This document shows, in pieces, positions 34,501 through 42,812 of a DNA stretch of 51,301 nt. Below the pieces are notes generated by a model. That model did not search any database and was not told the DNA's origin. It worked only from the letters and a program-made list of their open reading frames with translations. The stretch comes from a virus. The first letter of the stretch is position 1; each line of letters starts with the position of its first letter. The stretch is taken from IMG/VR virus record IMGVR_UViG_3300007523_000017, positions 1 to 51,301 of that record, one strand, 5' to 3'. A program made the position numbers and the translations under genes.

Positions 34501-35503
34501 CCGTGATAACATCAAATATGTTTCGTTCGGCAAATTGAATACTGTTGTAAATAATGTTTTCGCCGGCAAGTGCTGGGACCTTTTTCCACGACGATATTAC
34601 ATTACCATCAATATCAGTTTCTTGTACATATACATCGTCCTGATTAATATTTTGTATATCAATAGGAAATAGTCTATTAGGTGCCGGAAACTCGAAATTA
34701 GTATCTATGTTTAACAAGTTACCCTGTTTAAAATATAAAAAGAATCCAGTATTATCCGATGATACACCTAAGCTATCATTTCTGTAAACAAAATTGAACG
34801 CATTATTTGGATCTGGTTCACGTTCAAATATAGTTTCATTTGTAATAAGATCTGGATTGCAAACATCAATCGGATATTGTTGACCACTAACTGTTATGGT
34901 TGTGGGATATGTTACATTCAATTTCAATATATTATTTAATTGATATAAGTCTGTCGGAATGCTGCCAATACTTCCACTCTTCGATGGACGACCAAAGGGA
35001 TTCAGATTATTAAATGCCGCATTGCAAACTTGGATAAACTGGTCAAACCAGTCTGGATTATTTGGGTCATTCCAAAAGATTGTTAAGTCATTGATGTCTA
35101 TACCGTTAGCATCAACTAATGGCTGGTCAGTCTGAACTGCTGAAATCTTAAATAAGCCGCTTGCAGGTATATTTCTACGTGGGACGTAGTTAACCATTTG
35201 TGCAAGACGGATAATACTTTCCCTACGTTCGGCAGTATCGATAAAGTTTTCACGACTATTTAAATCTGTTCTAAACGCAAGGCTTGTACCAAAATACGCA
35301 AGCAATTCAATAATTGCAATAAATTCCGAACTTTCAATATAGTCATTGAAATCTTCCGGATAGTATGTCTGGATATAATTAATTAGTGCCTGTTTTAGAG
35401 TATCGAAGTCGTAAGCAGTATAATCAATAAAACTAAATGCCTTATACACCTTCCGATAATCAGATGCCGCAAATAGGTTCGACTGGCGAATTGAAGAACT
35501 CAT
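31574..35503 (-). CDS. gp6: Baseplate wedge protein gp6
   Basis: 1309 residues from ATG 35503 (ATGA overlap with the endonuclease gene; an ATG at 35530 would overlap it by 31 bases). I-R-Q-S-N-L-F-A-A-S-D-Y-R-K-V-Y-K-A-F and I-E-S-S-E-F-I-A-I-I-E-L-L-A-Y (about 47-61) with R-E-N-F-I-D-T-A-E-R-R are hallmarks of gp6, which dimerises to form the inner baseplate ring. About twice the length of T4 gp6 (660), the excess being central beta-rich sequence. Part of the wedge together with gp25 and gp53. Confidence 0.88.
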   Translation of the reverse strand: MSSSIRQSNLFAASDYRKVYKAFSFIDYTAYDFDTLKQALINYIQTYYPEDFNDYIESSEFIAIIELLAYFGTSLAFRTDLNSRENFIDTAERRESIIRLAQMVNYVPRRNIPASGLFKISAVQTDQPLVDANGIDINDLTIFWNDPNNPDWFDQFIQVCNAAFNNLNPFGRPSKSGSIGSIPTDLYQLNNILKLNVTYPTTITVSGQQYPIDVCNPDLITNETIFEREPDPNNAFNFVYRNDSLGVSSDNTGFFLYFKQGNLLNIDTNFEFPAPNRLFPIDIQNINQDDVYVQETDIDGNVISSWKKVPALAGENIIYNSIQFAERNIFDVITAVDDTVNVRFADGNFGNVPTGLFRFWVRVSANEDLVIRPDNAQGLQINIPYIGSDLQQYTLRVVFNLEQTIGNAAASETDEQIKLRAPEVFSTQSRMVNGADYNVLPLIYGNQITKIQAFDRTYSGQSRYIDLNDPTGFHRDLIIFGQDGALFRDNQNVLREVIRDSSNAGTIESIIVNTIQEMLRDPKVSTFFYDEYLPQFESTIRVNPSIAQPTGRSILDLVPTSSDPVGSPALFWQTSPVKFKNDTGYFAITPGAAAEALVNSFSTNNFIGGTYEPWAMIQSGSAIVLGNLSDPLTHNSVPVRSVIQSGIPTIVNPLNPFANIGPIELGKEEQNSFQALKIYPEFRNDLTTTEINEIVAAVDAGISFWLYYDLLVNEWHTSTTASPGLSNQIDQPFEYAPAIVSGPNTQIYSDWPPYPPGGLLYIAIASNSETGTTTYELSARGRVYVFESYRDVRFFWEPNTIIVDNASGLALQDNIEIMPFVNTNSSVNNNAPVIIDPSTSFLKEQVRFNITGVFVQDDGYVDNSKVEVSLVDYDSDGIPDNPAGFNQIVTADDRIVFELESTELYGSQTSRPWIARWKRELKDVASVNLYVYFPVNPTDPTELYGSPYIANQQLSLSSEILDPGSVATPGFEYVYMGEADLIFINNIAQIEFNTVTNVNSISNQVTAFFNGPTAAQMLSYPWLSNTQNVSDKSDILSNYFLNKSFLIYSISPPGYGVYYSLLNESSSDPAYPTGIITIADIDTYRFDKNGKVFTQNTTVPELQRIPLYFKWSHYSPIDQRVDPSPTNIIDMIVITDGYYRDVTIWKNNNGSITTLPAYPTTEELRIQFQDLNQYKMVSDSMIWNSGTFKILFGTQAEAELQATFKVVKAPSSSISDNEVKTKVIQAIDTYFDIRNWDFGEKFFYTELAAFIHQQMSRIISSVVIVPTNANSQFGNLFEIISSPTELFLSTATVNNVQIVANLTEQNLRA

Positions 35504-36261
35504 AATGTGTCTGCCTTTACCATAACCCACGAACCGTCGGGGTTATATTTTCTAGATTTGCCCTTTGTCGATAAGATCATTCTATTATATGCTTCGGGTA
35601 ACAGAACAGTGTTTTTAACTGATACACTTATCTTAGCTTTTTGTTCCATCGACATTGGGCCCTTTTTCTTGCCTATCTTTGAATTTGACATCTTTTGTTT
35701 TGTTTCAGTAGAATGTGTATGAGCCTTTGATCTCGAAGATGCGTTGTCCCTTAATATATCGGCCACATCTATACCATAAATCTCATTCCATGTTTTACCT
35801 GCTCTCGCATTACTCATATTTTTTCTGCTATCCTCAGTATGTATAAATCCGATCAATCCCACAGTCCTCTTTAATGTTTCTTCGGTAGATTCCTTTTTCC
35901 CTCGCCTAGAACTGCCCATTTTGTATCTAGTTTCCGCATTCGGTGATAATGAACCAACACCACCGTTAGTTAAATTAGTAAGAATTCCTGTTCCGAGATC
36001 ACGCCTGCCGTATTGTAGAATCAATTTGGTTTCCTCAGCATATGCTACCAATTCATCATCTGTTCTAAACACATATTTTACACCGGGTTTATTATTTTCG
36101 GATAACATTTTTCTAATAACATTCTTTTTAAACATATTACCATCATTCTTATCTAATGAAGATTTGGATGTGTGGGCGTATGTCCTTTTGCCAGTGCCTT
36201 TACCTACGTAAAATGGCACATTCTTAATCATATCCCGCATTTCGTATACATAATATTTCAT
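35500..36261 (-). CDS. GIY-YIG homing endonuclease (freestanding)
   Basis: 253 residues. Y-Y-V-Y-E-M (3-8) and F-Y-V-G-K-G-T-G-K-R (17-26) form the GIY-YIG core. The C-terminal half has NUMOD3-like DNA-binding repeats (M-S-N-A-R-A-G-K, M-S-N-S-K-I-G-K-K-K-G). It sits between gp25 (one-base gap) and gp6 (ATGA overlap) with no disruption of either, as freestanding homing genes do. Its target is probably the gp25-gp6 junction of related phages. Confidence 0.85.
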   Translation of the reverse strand: MKYYVYEMRDMIKNVPFYVGKGTGKRTYAHTSKSSLDKNDGNMFKKNVIRKMLSENNKPGVKYVFRTDDELVAYAEETKLILQYGRRDLGTGILTNLTNGGVGSLSPNAETRYKMGSSRRGKKESTEETLKRTVGLIGFIHTEDSRKNMSNARAGKTWNEIYGIDVADILRDNASSRSKAHTHSTETKQKMSNSKIGKKKGPMSMEQKAKISVSVKNTVLLPEAYNRMILSTKGKSRKYNPDGSWVMVKADTL

Positions 36262-36262
36262 T

Positions 36263-36682
36263 CTAAAATTTTTCCTTATCTTTCAAGCTGAACGACACAA
36301 ATAGATTATCTGTTACAGATTCTGGTTTAAACAGTAAAGTCATTACGACATTTAGAGCCTGATCTTCCTGGAATACATCTACGCTTACTAACTGGACACG
36401 TGGTTCCGATTGTACTACTCTCACAGCATCATCTGTAATAGCATTCTTTGTAAATTCATCAAATGGGTCGAATAATAACTCATATATCCGTGTGCCAAAT
36501 TCCGGGAGCATTAATCTCGATCCTATCGGGGTTGCGAAGTGATTATTTAGGTCTCGTTTTACTATATCAATATTAGTAAGTGAGTAGGGCGGCGAAGATT
36601 GATTCACCGTGTTAAAACCCACAAAATAAGGCTTTCTTGTTATGCGACGTTGTTGTACTAAACCTGTTTGATTTGATGCCAT
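36263..36682 (-). CDS. gp25: Baseplate wedge protein gp25
   Basis: 139 residues (T4 gp25: 132). D-I-V-K-R-D-L-N-N-H-F then G-S-R-L-M-L-P-E-F-G-T-R-I and L-L-F-D-P-F-D are the gp25/GPW family core, including the E-P-R motif (S-E-P-R-V near 98). Forms the wedge core with gp6 and gp53. Preceded by GATAAATA at 36702-36709. Confidence 0.92.
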   Translation of the reverse strand: MASNQTGLVQQRRITRKPYFVGFNTVNQSSPPYSLTNIDIVKRDLNNHFATPIGSRLMLPEFGTRIYELLFDPFDEFTKNAITDDAVRVVQSEPRVQLVSVDVFQEDQALNVVMTLLFKPESVTDNLFVSFSLKDKEKF

Positions 36683-36684
36683 GG

Positions 36685-36721
36685 TATAATTCTCTTTTTG
36701 TTATTTATCAAAAGAATTATA
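36685..36721 (-). promoter_or_regulatory. Late promoter enclosed by an inverted repeat
   Basis: GATAAATA (36709 to 36702, - strand). TATAATTC (36721-36714) and GAATTATA (36692-36685) are perfect 8-bp arms, extended by four A-T pairs after a two-base bulge. The 3' arm covers the AAGAGAA ribosome-binding region of gp25; the 5' arm lies upstream of the promoter, so late RNA lacks it. Confidence 0.55.
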
Positions 36722-36728
36722 TGTGTAC

Positions 36729-37466
36729 TTATGCAAATCGGAGTAATCCCGGGCTAAACTTATTTCTGTACATAGTCATAACTTTTGTAGAAATAGTTGC
36801 AGGTCTATTGCCTGATTTATTATAACTCAAATGAAACCAAGCTAACCCTGTCTTATCACTGTGTTCAAATATAAATTGATCGTAGGGTATATTATCTTTT
36901 ATCCATTGTGCATTATCCCAATATCGTGCATATGACCAACCAGCAAACTGTATATCCATTGCTTGACCTGTAATATGTTGACTTATGTTTGATCCGGATG
37001 ATCTGTTTCGAAGTCCCGAAGTTATAGTAAGAGTTCCAAATTTTGATCGCATGGGTTCGGCAATGTTGGTTGCTAAATTCTGCAAATTACAGAATCTGTC
37101 ATTTGCACTATACGGTGGATAGGCATTCAGCGGATACGGATAAAGTATATTAGTTGTGAACTGGCTCAAAACATAATTCGGACTTAATTGTGCAGTGTAT
37201 AAGCCATTCCAAGCCACGCAAGGCACAGGTGTGCCATTGCCTGCTTTAGATGGAGTATTGTTTGATTGATTCGGCGGCAATGTTATTGCGCCGGGCAGGC
37301 TAGTTTGTGCTGGCGGCGGAAATTGCACGCCGTTCGTACCGCCAGCATTATTCCCGCCAGCTATACTTTCTTCATACTCGTCTAACGTAGGATCTCCTTG
37401 ATCACCACTGATAGTATTTAATATAATTTGTGCATTTGCATATGCTGCAGGTAGTGGGCATGCCAT
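36729..37466 (-). CDS. M15-type zinc peptidase of the baseplate
   Basis: 245 residues. T-S-G-L-R-N-R (149-155), S-Q-H-I-T-G-Q-A-M-D-I (162-172; zinc ligands H164, D171) and W-F-H-L-S (210-214; H212) are the VanY/M15 D,D- or L,D-peptidase motifs. The first 115 residues are Pro/Gly/Asn-rich, probably a linker or anchoring part. It follows the spike gene by four bases and lies in the baseplate operon, so it probably cuts peptidoglycan cross-links during entry. It has no signal peptide. Confidence 0.82.
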   Translation of the reverse strand: MACPLPAAYANAQIILNTISGDQGDPTLDEYEESIAGGNNAGGTNGVQFPPPAQTSLPGAITLPPNQSNNTPSKAGNGTPVPCVAWNGLYTAQLSPNYVLSQFTTNILYPYPLNAYPPYSANDRFCNLQNLATNIAEPMRSKFGTLTITSGLRNRSSGSNISQHITGQAMDIQFAGWSYARYWDNAQWIKDNIPYDQFIFEHSDKTGLAWFHLSYNKSGNRPATISTKVMTMYRNKFSPGLLRFA

Positions 37467-37470
37467 ATTA

Positions 37471-39864
37471 TTATCCTAAAATCTTTTTGTTGCAATACGG
37501 TATATTTACATCTTGACCGATCATGCTAACTATATTAACTCCTCGGCGTCCTACTTGTGAGAACCACTTAGAGTCGCGAAGTTCTACAGCAGCGGTACTA
37601 AAATTACAGTCTCTCATTGCACTAAGGAATTTTGAAAAAGCTGCAAGGCGAGACCGGCCTAAGTTGAATGCTAAATCTATAACTGCACGTTTTCTGGTAT
37701 CGGACAAATTTCCCCAATTTGTGCCGATTAAATCCTGGGCAATCTTAATTGCAGATGCAGAGTCCTGTGTATACCATGTCTCGATTTGTTCGGTAGAAAT
37801 TGGTGTGTTAAGTGGATAGAGTGGAATTTCGTTGGCCCTTAATAAGTGGCCAATCCCACCATGTAATAATCCAGTCGAGTCTATGTACGATTTCTTTAAG
37901 TAGCCTTCATGGAAAACTAATTGGCATCTTAATGTTATTAAATCAATTTCGTTTGAGAAGGTATCTGCTACTGCCGGATCGCCTTCCACAGAAGTGTTAT
38001 TCACACCTGGAGCAGTTGCTGCCGCTGGCGCTGTTGTTGCATTATTGCCAGCTCCGCTAGATCCCTCGTAACTCTTGTCATCGTCGGTTAATATGGGTGC
38101 TCCTCCTGATGTGCTCGATGATGAGAAATTCGAATGTTCTGGACAAGGTTCGTAAGTTGCAAATCTCGACACTGTTGTCTTAAGAGATTCCGAATTCCTC
38201 CTAAATTTGGACTCGGGATCTGACCATGTTGCAAGTATATTCTTCTTTTCGTTTAACGGCTTAATTTCGGATGACTGTGCTGTGTTTGCAATCATTGCAG
38301 ATTCTGCCAGTATTGGATTTTCTGTGTCTGGTGCCGATGGACCACCTCCACCAATCGGTTGACCATCATAGACAATAGTATCTGAAATTACTGTGCCGGA
38401 TTGCAGTGATTCCATAGTTACACCTGTTCCTATTTGTACACTTTCTGCATCCATGCTTATTTTTCCACCAGCTGTTGCGATAATATCGTTTGTAGCATTA
38501 ATACTGATATCTGTTTCGGTACAAAATACAATTCCGTTTGTCCCTACAACAGATATAACTCCTTTAGATGTTGCACGGATATTGCCCGTAGCTGACAAGT
38601 CGAACGCGCCGTCTGTTGTCATTTTTGTACCCAATTTTGAGCTAAAATTCTGACCGCCATTTACTGTTGTTGCATTGATAGTATTGCCCACAATCAAATT
38701 AAAATCGTTCTCAACAACAGTCAGAAACGCACCCTTCTGGGTGGTGCTTTGCCAGTTGTTTAAGGCTTGCGTGACAATATTGCCGCCAGTTCCATTGCCT
38801 TCTCCAACGTATTTCCAGACTGGGATTGTCTCTGGTTTAGGAATATTATTAACATCATATGTGAATGTGGTAGTCGATTCTTCGGTATCTTTAGCAGCCT
38901 TCATAAAAATGTTCTGACCAGCCTCAATATTTACGTTTCTGTCGGCTCTGATATTTACATCATACTGTGCTCGCATTGAAATGCTACTTGCACCAAAGAT
39001 ATCAATGTTACCTTTGTGATCCATTTGTATCCATGATGTTCCATCTCTGTTGATTACATATACATTTCCATTAGTTTCGTCTATCTTTATTTGTGCTCCG
39101 GACTTAGTTGTCAGTTGTACATACTCGGAGTTTTCCCCGTCATCCATCACAAATGATGATCCGCCCTTTCTTCGTATGTTAGCTGCCGATGCTGTTTTAT
39201 CTATAACTGGTCCCGGTGTAAGGATTCCAAATACACTACTCGGCGAACTTCGACGGGCGCCCGAAGTTGTCGTGCCGCGCTGCTTGTCTTTGATCAACCC
39301 CTGATTACCAACACCCTTAAACTTTGTTTCTTGATATGGTTTTGTTACTGCATCTGGGATAGTATTCTTCTCGTTCCATTTGTTATATTCTGCTACAGGT
39401 ATATCTTCGCCGTGGTATTGATGATTATTAGGATCAGATGGCATACCTGGTACCATTTTATTCTGGAACTGGTTATACATACAGCCTATCCAAATACCTT
39501 TTGACGAATCCCCGTTTATAAACATTATGATAACTTGGTTATTAATATCAGGCGGAATCATCCACATACCGTATGATGTTTGTGTGTTATCGAACTTTTG
39601 GAAGTTTGTTCTGGATGCTGTGTTGACGTTTGTTGCGCCTGCAAATGGCGAACAATAACTAACAGTTATCCAACCTGATTCTTTATCAGGCACAGAGCCT
39701 AATTCCGGCACCCATACCCGTAAACGGCCATTGAGTTGAACATCTCTTGCATCTCTGACGAATCCGGAATATACACCATGTAATAGTGGTATCCTTCCTA
39801 GCAGTACGCCGGTTTCATTTTTAGTTGCCGATGTTGTCCTGTCATTTGTATTCAAATACGCCAT
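37471..39864 (-). CDS. gp5: Tail spike with C-terminal lysozyme (gp5-type)
   Basis: 797 residues. The N-terminal OB-fold (about 20-150; R-L-R-V-W-V-P-E-L-G, I-W-I-G-C-M-Y) attaches to the hub. A beta-helix spike (about 225-480) follows, then a Ser/Gly/Ala linker (480-635) and a T4-type lysozyme domain (from about 640). In T4 gp5 the lysozyme lies between OB-fold and helix; here it is last. Catalytic residues by alignment to T4 lysozyme: E653 (E11) and D662 (D20), but H668 stands where T26 should be (L-L-H-G-G-I-G-H). The enzyme would hydrolyse or transglycosylate peptidoglycan during penetration. Confidence 0.88.
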   Translation of the reverse strand: MAYLNTNDRTTSATKNETGVLLGRIPLLHGVYSGFVRDARDVQLNGRLRVWVPELGSVPDKESGWITVSYCSPFAGATNVNTASRTNFQKFDNTQTSYGMWMIPPDINNQVIIMFINGDSSKGIWIGCMYNQFQNKMVPGMPSDPNNHQYHGEDIPVAEYNKWNEKNTIPDAVTKPYQETKFKGVGNQGLIKDKQRGTTTSGARRSSPSSVFGILTPGPVIDKTASAANIRRKGGSSFVMDDGENSEYVQLTTKSGAQIKIDETNGNVYVINRDGTSWIQMDHKGNIDIFGASSISMRAQYDVNIRADRNVNIEAGQNIFMKAAKDTEESTTTFTYDVNNIPKPETIPVWKYVGEGNGTGGNIVTQALNNWQSTTQKGAFLTVVENDFNLIVGNTINATTVNGGQNFSSKLGTKMTTDGAFDLSATGNIRATSKGVISVVGTNGIVFCTETDISINATNDIIATAGGKISMDAESVQIGTGVTMESLQSGTVISDTIVYDGQPIGGGGPSAPDTENPILAESAMIANTAQSSEIKPLNEKKNILATWSDPESKFRRNSESLKTTVSRFATYEPCPEHSNFSSSSTSGGAPILTDDDKSYEGSSGAGNNATTAPAAATAPGVNNTSVEGDPAVADTFSNEIDLITLRCQLVFHEGYLKKSYIDSTGLLHGGIGHLLRANEIPLYPLNTPISTEQIETWYTQDSASAIKIAQDLIGTNWGNLSDTRKRAVIDLAFNLGRSRLAAFSKFLSAMRDCNFSTAAVELRDSKWFSQVGRRGVNIVSMIGQDVNIPYCNKKILG

Positions 39865-39866
39865 TG

Positions 39867-40973
39867 TTATCCTCTAATTGGTCTTCTCAACACATCCCTG
39901 TTTATTTCTGGCAGGGTTGATCCTCTAACTACACCGCGAACGACCGGAGTTACAACTACTCCGGTATCTTGGCCAACAGCATTATTTGCTGCAAATATCC
40001 TTGGATTTTTAGAAAATTCTGCTGGTATATTGTTTGTCCCACCAGTAGCAGGTAATATTAAATCTGGCACCTTGTTAGCAGCATCTATCTCGTCACTGAA
40101 ATTAAGTATGTTTAAGTTCGGATCTAACTGGCAATGTAAATCTTGATGAAATTTTCCACCTTCAAATCGACTTGTAACTCTTACTACCTTAAACAGTCCA
40201 CTAAAAGATTCCACATCAGTTATAGATTCTTCTCCTTCCGAATTGTTATCTATACTGTATATTTTAGGAGTTCGAAATCTTATAATGATAAAATTATCAG
40301 TCCCAAACAAATTAACAGAATCGGCTATCAATTTGTGACCATTTCTGATATTATTTATGGCGACGTCGTCTGGTTTTAACGAATTATAAATTCTTGCATT
40401 GTTATCAGTGTATGGCTGAGGATATAACCAAAATGGGTCTCCTTTAATAGTCATTGTGGTCTGCGCATATGAGCCATCAAGATTGCTGTGCAATGCTACT
40501 GCAAACATACTAGAGAGTTTCTGGATTCCTGAATTACTATTCGATTCAATCCCGCTACCAATTTGTCTCTGATGCATCGAATCAACTCTTGCAATAGGAC
40601 GCAATTTACCTTTTAGCATTTTTACATAATCTGCATATGCTTGTTTTGCATTGAAGCCGTTTTGGTCGACATCCGAAATAAATCTTAAATCTGTATCTTC
40701 GACTTTTTTACTACGTGGTGTCGCTAAGTCCCTTGCTATAAAGGATGATTGTTCCAGAGTGGCAGCCGCCTGCGCCTGCCTTACGAAATTTAATCTGGTA
40801 TCGGCCTTCACGCTACTTAATATCTTCCGAAGTTGTTCTCGCCTGGCTTCGGGTAATTTTACATTATTAATAGCATCGCGACTTTCTGCAAGTGATGCAT
40901 CAGCTTTATCGGCCGCTGCAGACGCAGATGTCGAGTCCGAACTAAATGATGCAGCGACATTCAGAAATGACAT
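39867..40973 (-). CDS. Candidate baseplate hub protein (gp27-like)
   Basis: 368 residues (T4 gp27: 391). The first 50 residues are Ala/Ser/Asp-rich helix. The C-terminal half has M-T-I-K-G-D-P-F-W-L and F-S-G-L-F-K-V-V-R-V-T-S-R-F-E-G-G-K-F-H-Q, the strand pattern of hub/tube domains on which gp5 sits. Immediately before the spike gene, overlapping the upstream gene by 13 bases. Assignment by pattern and position. Confidence 0.6.
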   Translation of the reverse strand: MSFLNVAASFSSDSTSASAAADKADASLAESRDAINNVKLPEARREQLRKILSSVKADTRLNFVRQAQAAATLEQSSFIARDLATPRSKKVEDTDLRFISDVDQNGFNAKQAYADYVKMLKGKLRPIARVDSMHQRQIGSGIESNSNSGIQKLSSMFAVALHSNLDGSYAQTTMTIKGDPFWLYPQPYTDNNARIYNSLKPDDVAINNIRNGHKLIADSVNLFGTDNFIIIRFRTPKIYSIDNNSEGEESITDVESFSGLFKVVRVTSRFEGGKFHQDLHCQLDPNLNILNFSDEIDAANKVPDLILPATGGTNNIPAEFSKNPRIFAANNAVGQDTGVVVTPVVRGVVRGSTLPEINRDVLRRPIRG

Positions 40974-42526
40974 TGTCTGCCGATTTGTGCTGTAATTTTT
41001 GCTTCCTCTGCCGCATGTTCCTGAGCCACTACCCCCATATCGTGCATGGCTGCATTGTAATAAATTCCACCCATGCGGGCTACAGCAGATGCGAATGCAT
41101 TGTTAATCTTTATGTCGAAATTAATAATCTGATCATTCAGTCCAGTGTAAATATAATTATATTTCTTTTTCAGAATACTTTTATCAGCGTATGTTGCTAA
41201 CCGTTTTCTTTCGGCTCGTATGGTATCTGGAGGAGCAGAATCCTGGAAGGAGTTTGAATCTAATATACCGATGTCGTATTTAAACACATAAATTGTAAAT
41301 TCTCGAGCATAATCTACTCTGCGTGGATCGAACACAATCGGCCTCGACTCTGTTACTATCCTCCAAAACGATTTCATCTGGCTCTTCTCGGCCTTCATTG
41401 TTTTTCCTTCTGCGCCGGGCGACCCTGCGCCTAACATGCTTTTCTGATATTCATCTGTCTGAGATAGCAAGGAATCGATTATCTTATCAATTGCTACGCC
41501 AGCGGGGAAGGTTGCATTTTTTGTATGGAGTTCAGTTGTACTATTACTTCTAACGGAATTTGTGTTAGCGTTTACAGGGGTTATATTATACAGTGCAATT
41601 TCAGGATCCACAACAATCCTATAACTATCCGGGATGCCATTATTATCTATTAATTTATAAAATTGATCCTCATTTAGTTTGTCCATCAACTTACCCATTG
41701 CCTTTTCGAATGTGGTTAAATTAGTTAATACCATCGGTTGTTGCAGTGTGAAGTATGCATTGCTCTGAGCCAGCTCATTATATATTAAGGCAGAAAATTC
41801 ATAGCGAGTTCCTACTGTAGTTACGTTTGCTTTAATGGATGTTAATTTTAATGTCCACAGCCATTTTAGATTTCCAATAGAACCAGGTGCTCCATCTTCT
41901 GCTTCTGACGATTCTGGACTTCTGCCTTTAAATTGTAATTGCAAATAAAACGGCATAACATTCCAGTTACCGATGCCCATAGCAATAGATTGATAAAATA
42001 TTTTATCAATCAACCCGGCGCCAGCTGGTTCTAATATTTCAAATTTAACATTAATAGATGTACCTGTGCCACTTTCTATAGATGGGGTCGCAAGACTATT
42101 AATTTCTACTTTGTCGATTGTTAAATCAGATACACCTGTTTCTGCAATAATAGTTTGATGTTTTTGATTAAACACCTCGCCGGTAGTGGCAGCTTTTTGG
42201 TTTACGATAAACAATTTCCAATGGTATGTAACTACGTCATACGCATCCAGCATATTTGGCTGAAATTGTAAATTAAGTGGAATCTTATCAGTTATATAAT
42301 CAGTGTTAACTGCGGAATCCCAGGACCCATTGGAGTCTGCGCCAGTGGACTCATGCGGATATGCATTTTCTGCTTTCCTAAAATTCCGAAAGGCAGCATT
42401 ATTTGTGCCGCCGCCTGCGGGTCCACCAGTTTTAACTTCGGGCTTCTGGTTTAGTCCATTTTTATATCTACTTATATCAGTTATTCTGCTATCATAGTTA
42501 TTATTTGGCGGTGTTTTACATGTCAT
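40961..42526 (-). CDS. Baseplate structural protein, possibly hub-related
   Basis: 521 residues. Residues 1-70 are Gly/Asn-rich and disordered. A-Y-D-V-V-T-Y-H-W-K-L-F and I-N-V-K-F-E-I-L-E-P open a beta domain; the last 60 residues are helical. Together with the next, overlapping gene it could supply the two halves of a hub that some phages make as one chain. I do not recognise a specific T4 counterpart. Confidence 0.6.
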   Translation of the reverse strand: MTCKTPPNNNYDSRITDISRYKNGLNQKPEVKTGGPAGGGTNNAAFRNFRKAENAYPHESTGADSNGSWDSAVNTDYITDKIPLNLQFQPNMLDAYDVVTYHWKLFIVNQKAATTGEVFNQKHQTIIAETGVSDLTIDKVEINSLATPSIESGTGTSINVKFEILEPAGAGLIDKIFYQSIAMGIGNWNVMPFYLQLQFKGRSPESSEAEDGAPGSIGNLKWLWTLKLTSIKANVTTVGTRYEFSALIYNELAQSNAYFTLQQPMVLTNLTTFEKAMGKLMDKLNEDQFYKLIDNNGIPDSYRIVVDPEIALYNITPVNANTNSVRSNSTTELHTKNATFPAGVAIDKIIDSLLSQTDEYQKSMLGAGSPGAEGKTMKAEKSQMKSFWRIVTESRPIVFDPRRVDYAREFTIYVFKYDIGILDSNSFQDSAPPDTIRAERKRLATYADKSILKKKYNYIYTGLNDQIINFDIKINNAFASAVARMGGIYYNAAMHDMGVVAQEHAAEEAKITAQIGRQCHF

Positions 42527-42527
42527 A

Positions 42528-42812
42528 TTATTGTAGAATGTTTGCAGGGATATAAATTTCTATGCCTGCGAGGAAGTCATTAATAGGGTCTATTAACAAA
42601 TTCGGATTTCTTACTGCAAATACCCACCAAAGTCGTGGTGTGCCATATTCTTGCTGACTCAGTAAATCCGGACGCTGATTAAATGCTGGCGGTATAATAA
42701 GTATTTTATCTGTATCTCTTTTAGGAACTGTCCTCGGTACCCATAGGTCTAAATGCCAATCTTTAATCGGTGTTCTGGAGTATTGACTTGTTATTTTTGA
42801 ATTTACTGCCAT
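42528..42812 (-). CDS. gp53: Baseplate wedge protein gp53, short form
   Basis: 94 residues. The C-terminal Y-G-T-P-R-L-W-W-V-F-A-V-R-N-P-N then I-D-P-I-N-D-F-L-A-G-I-E-I-Y-I-P is the gp53/LysM-like core. T4 gp53 is about 196 residues, so the N-terminal half is missing or reduced here. One-base overlap with the upstream gene. Confidence 0.82.
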   Translation of the reverse strand: MAVNSKITSQYSRTPIKDWHLDLWVPRTVPKRDTDKILIIPPAFNQRPDLLSQQEYGTPRLWWVFAVRNPNLLIDPINDFLAGIEIYIPANILQ

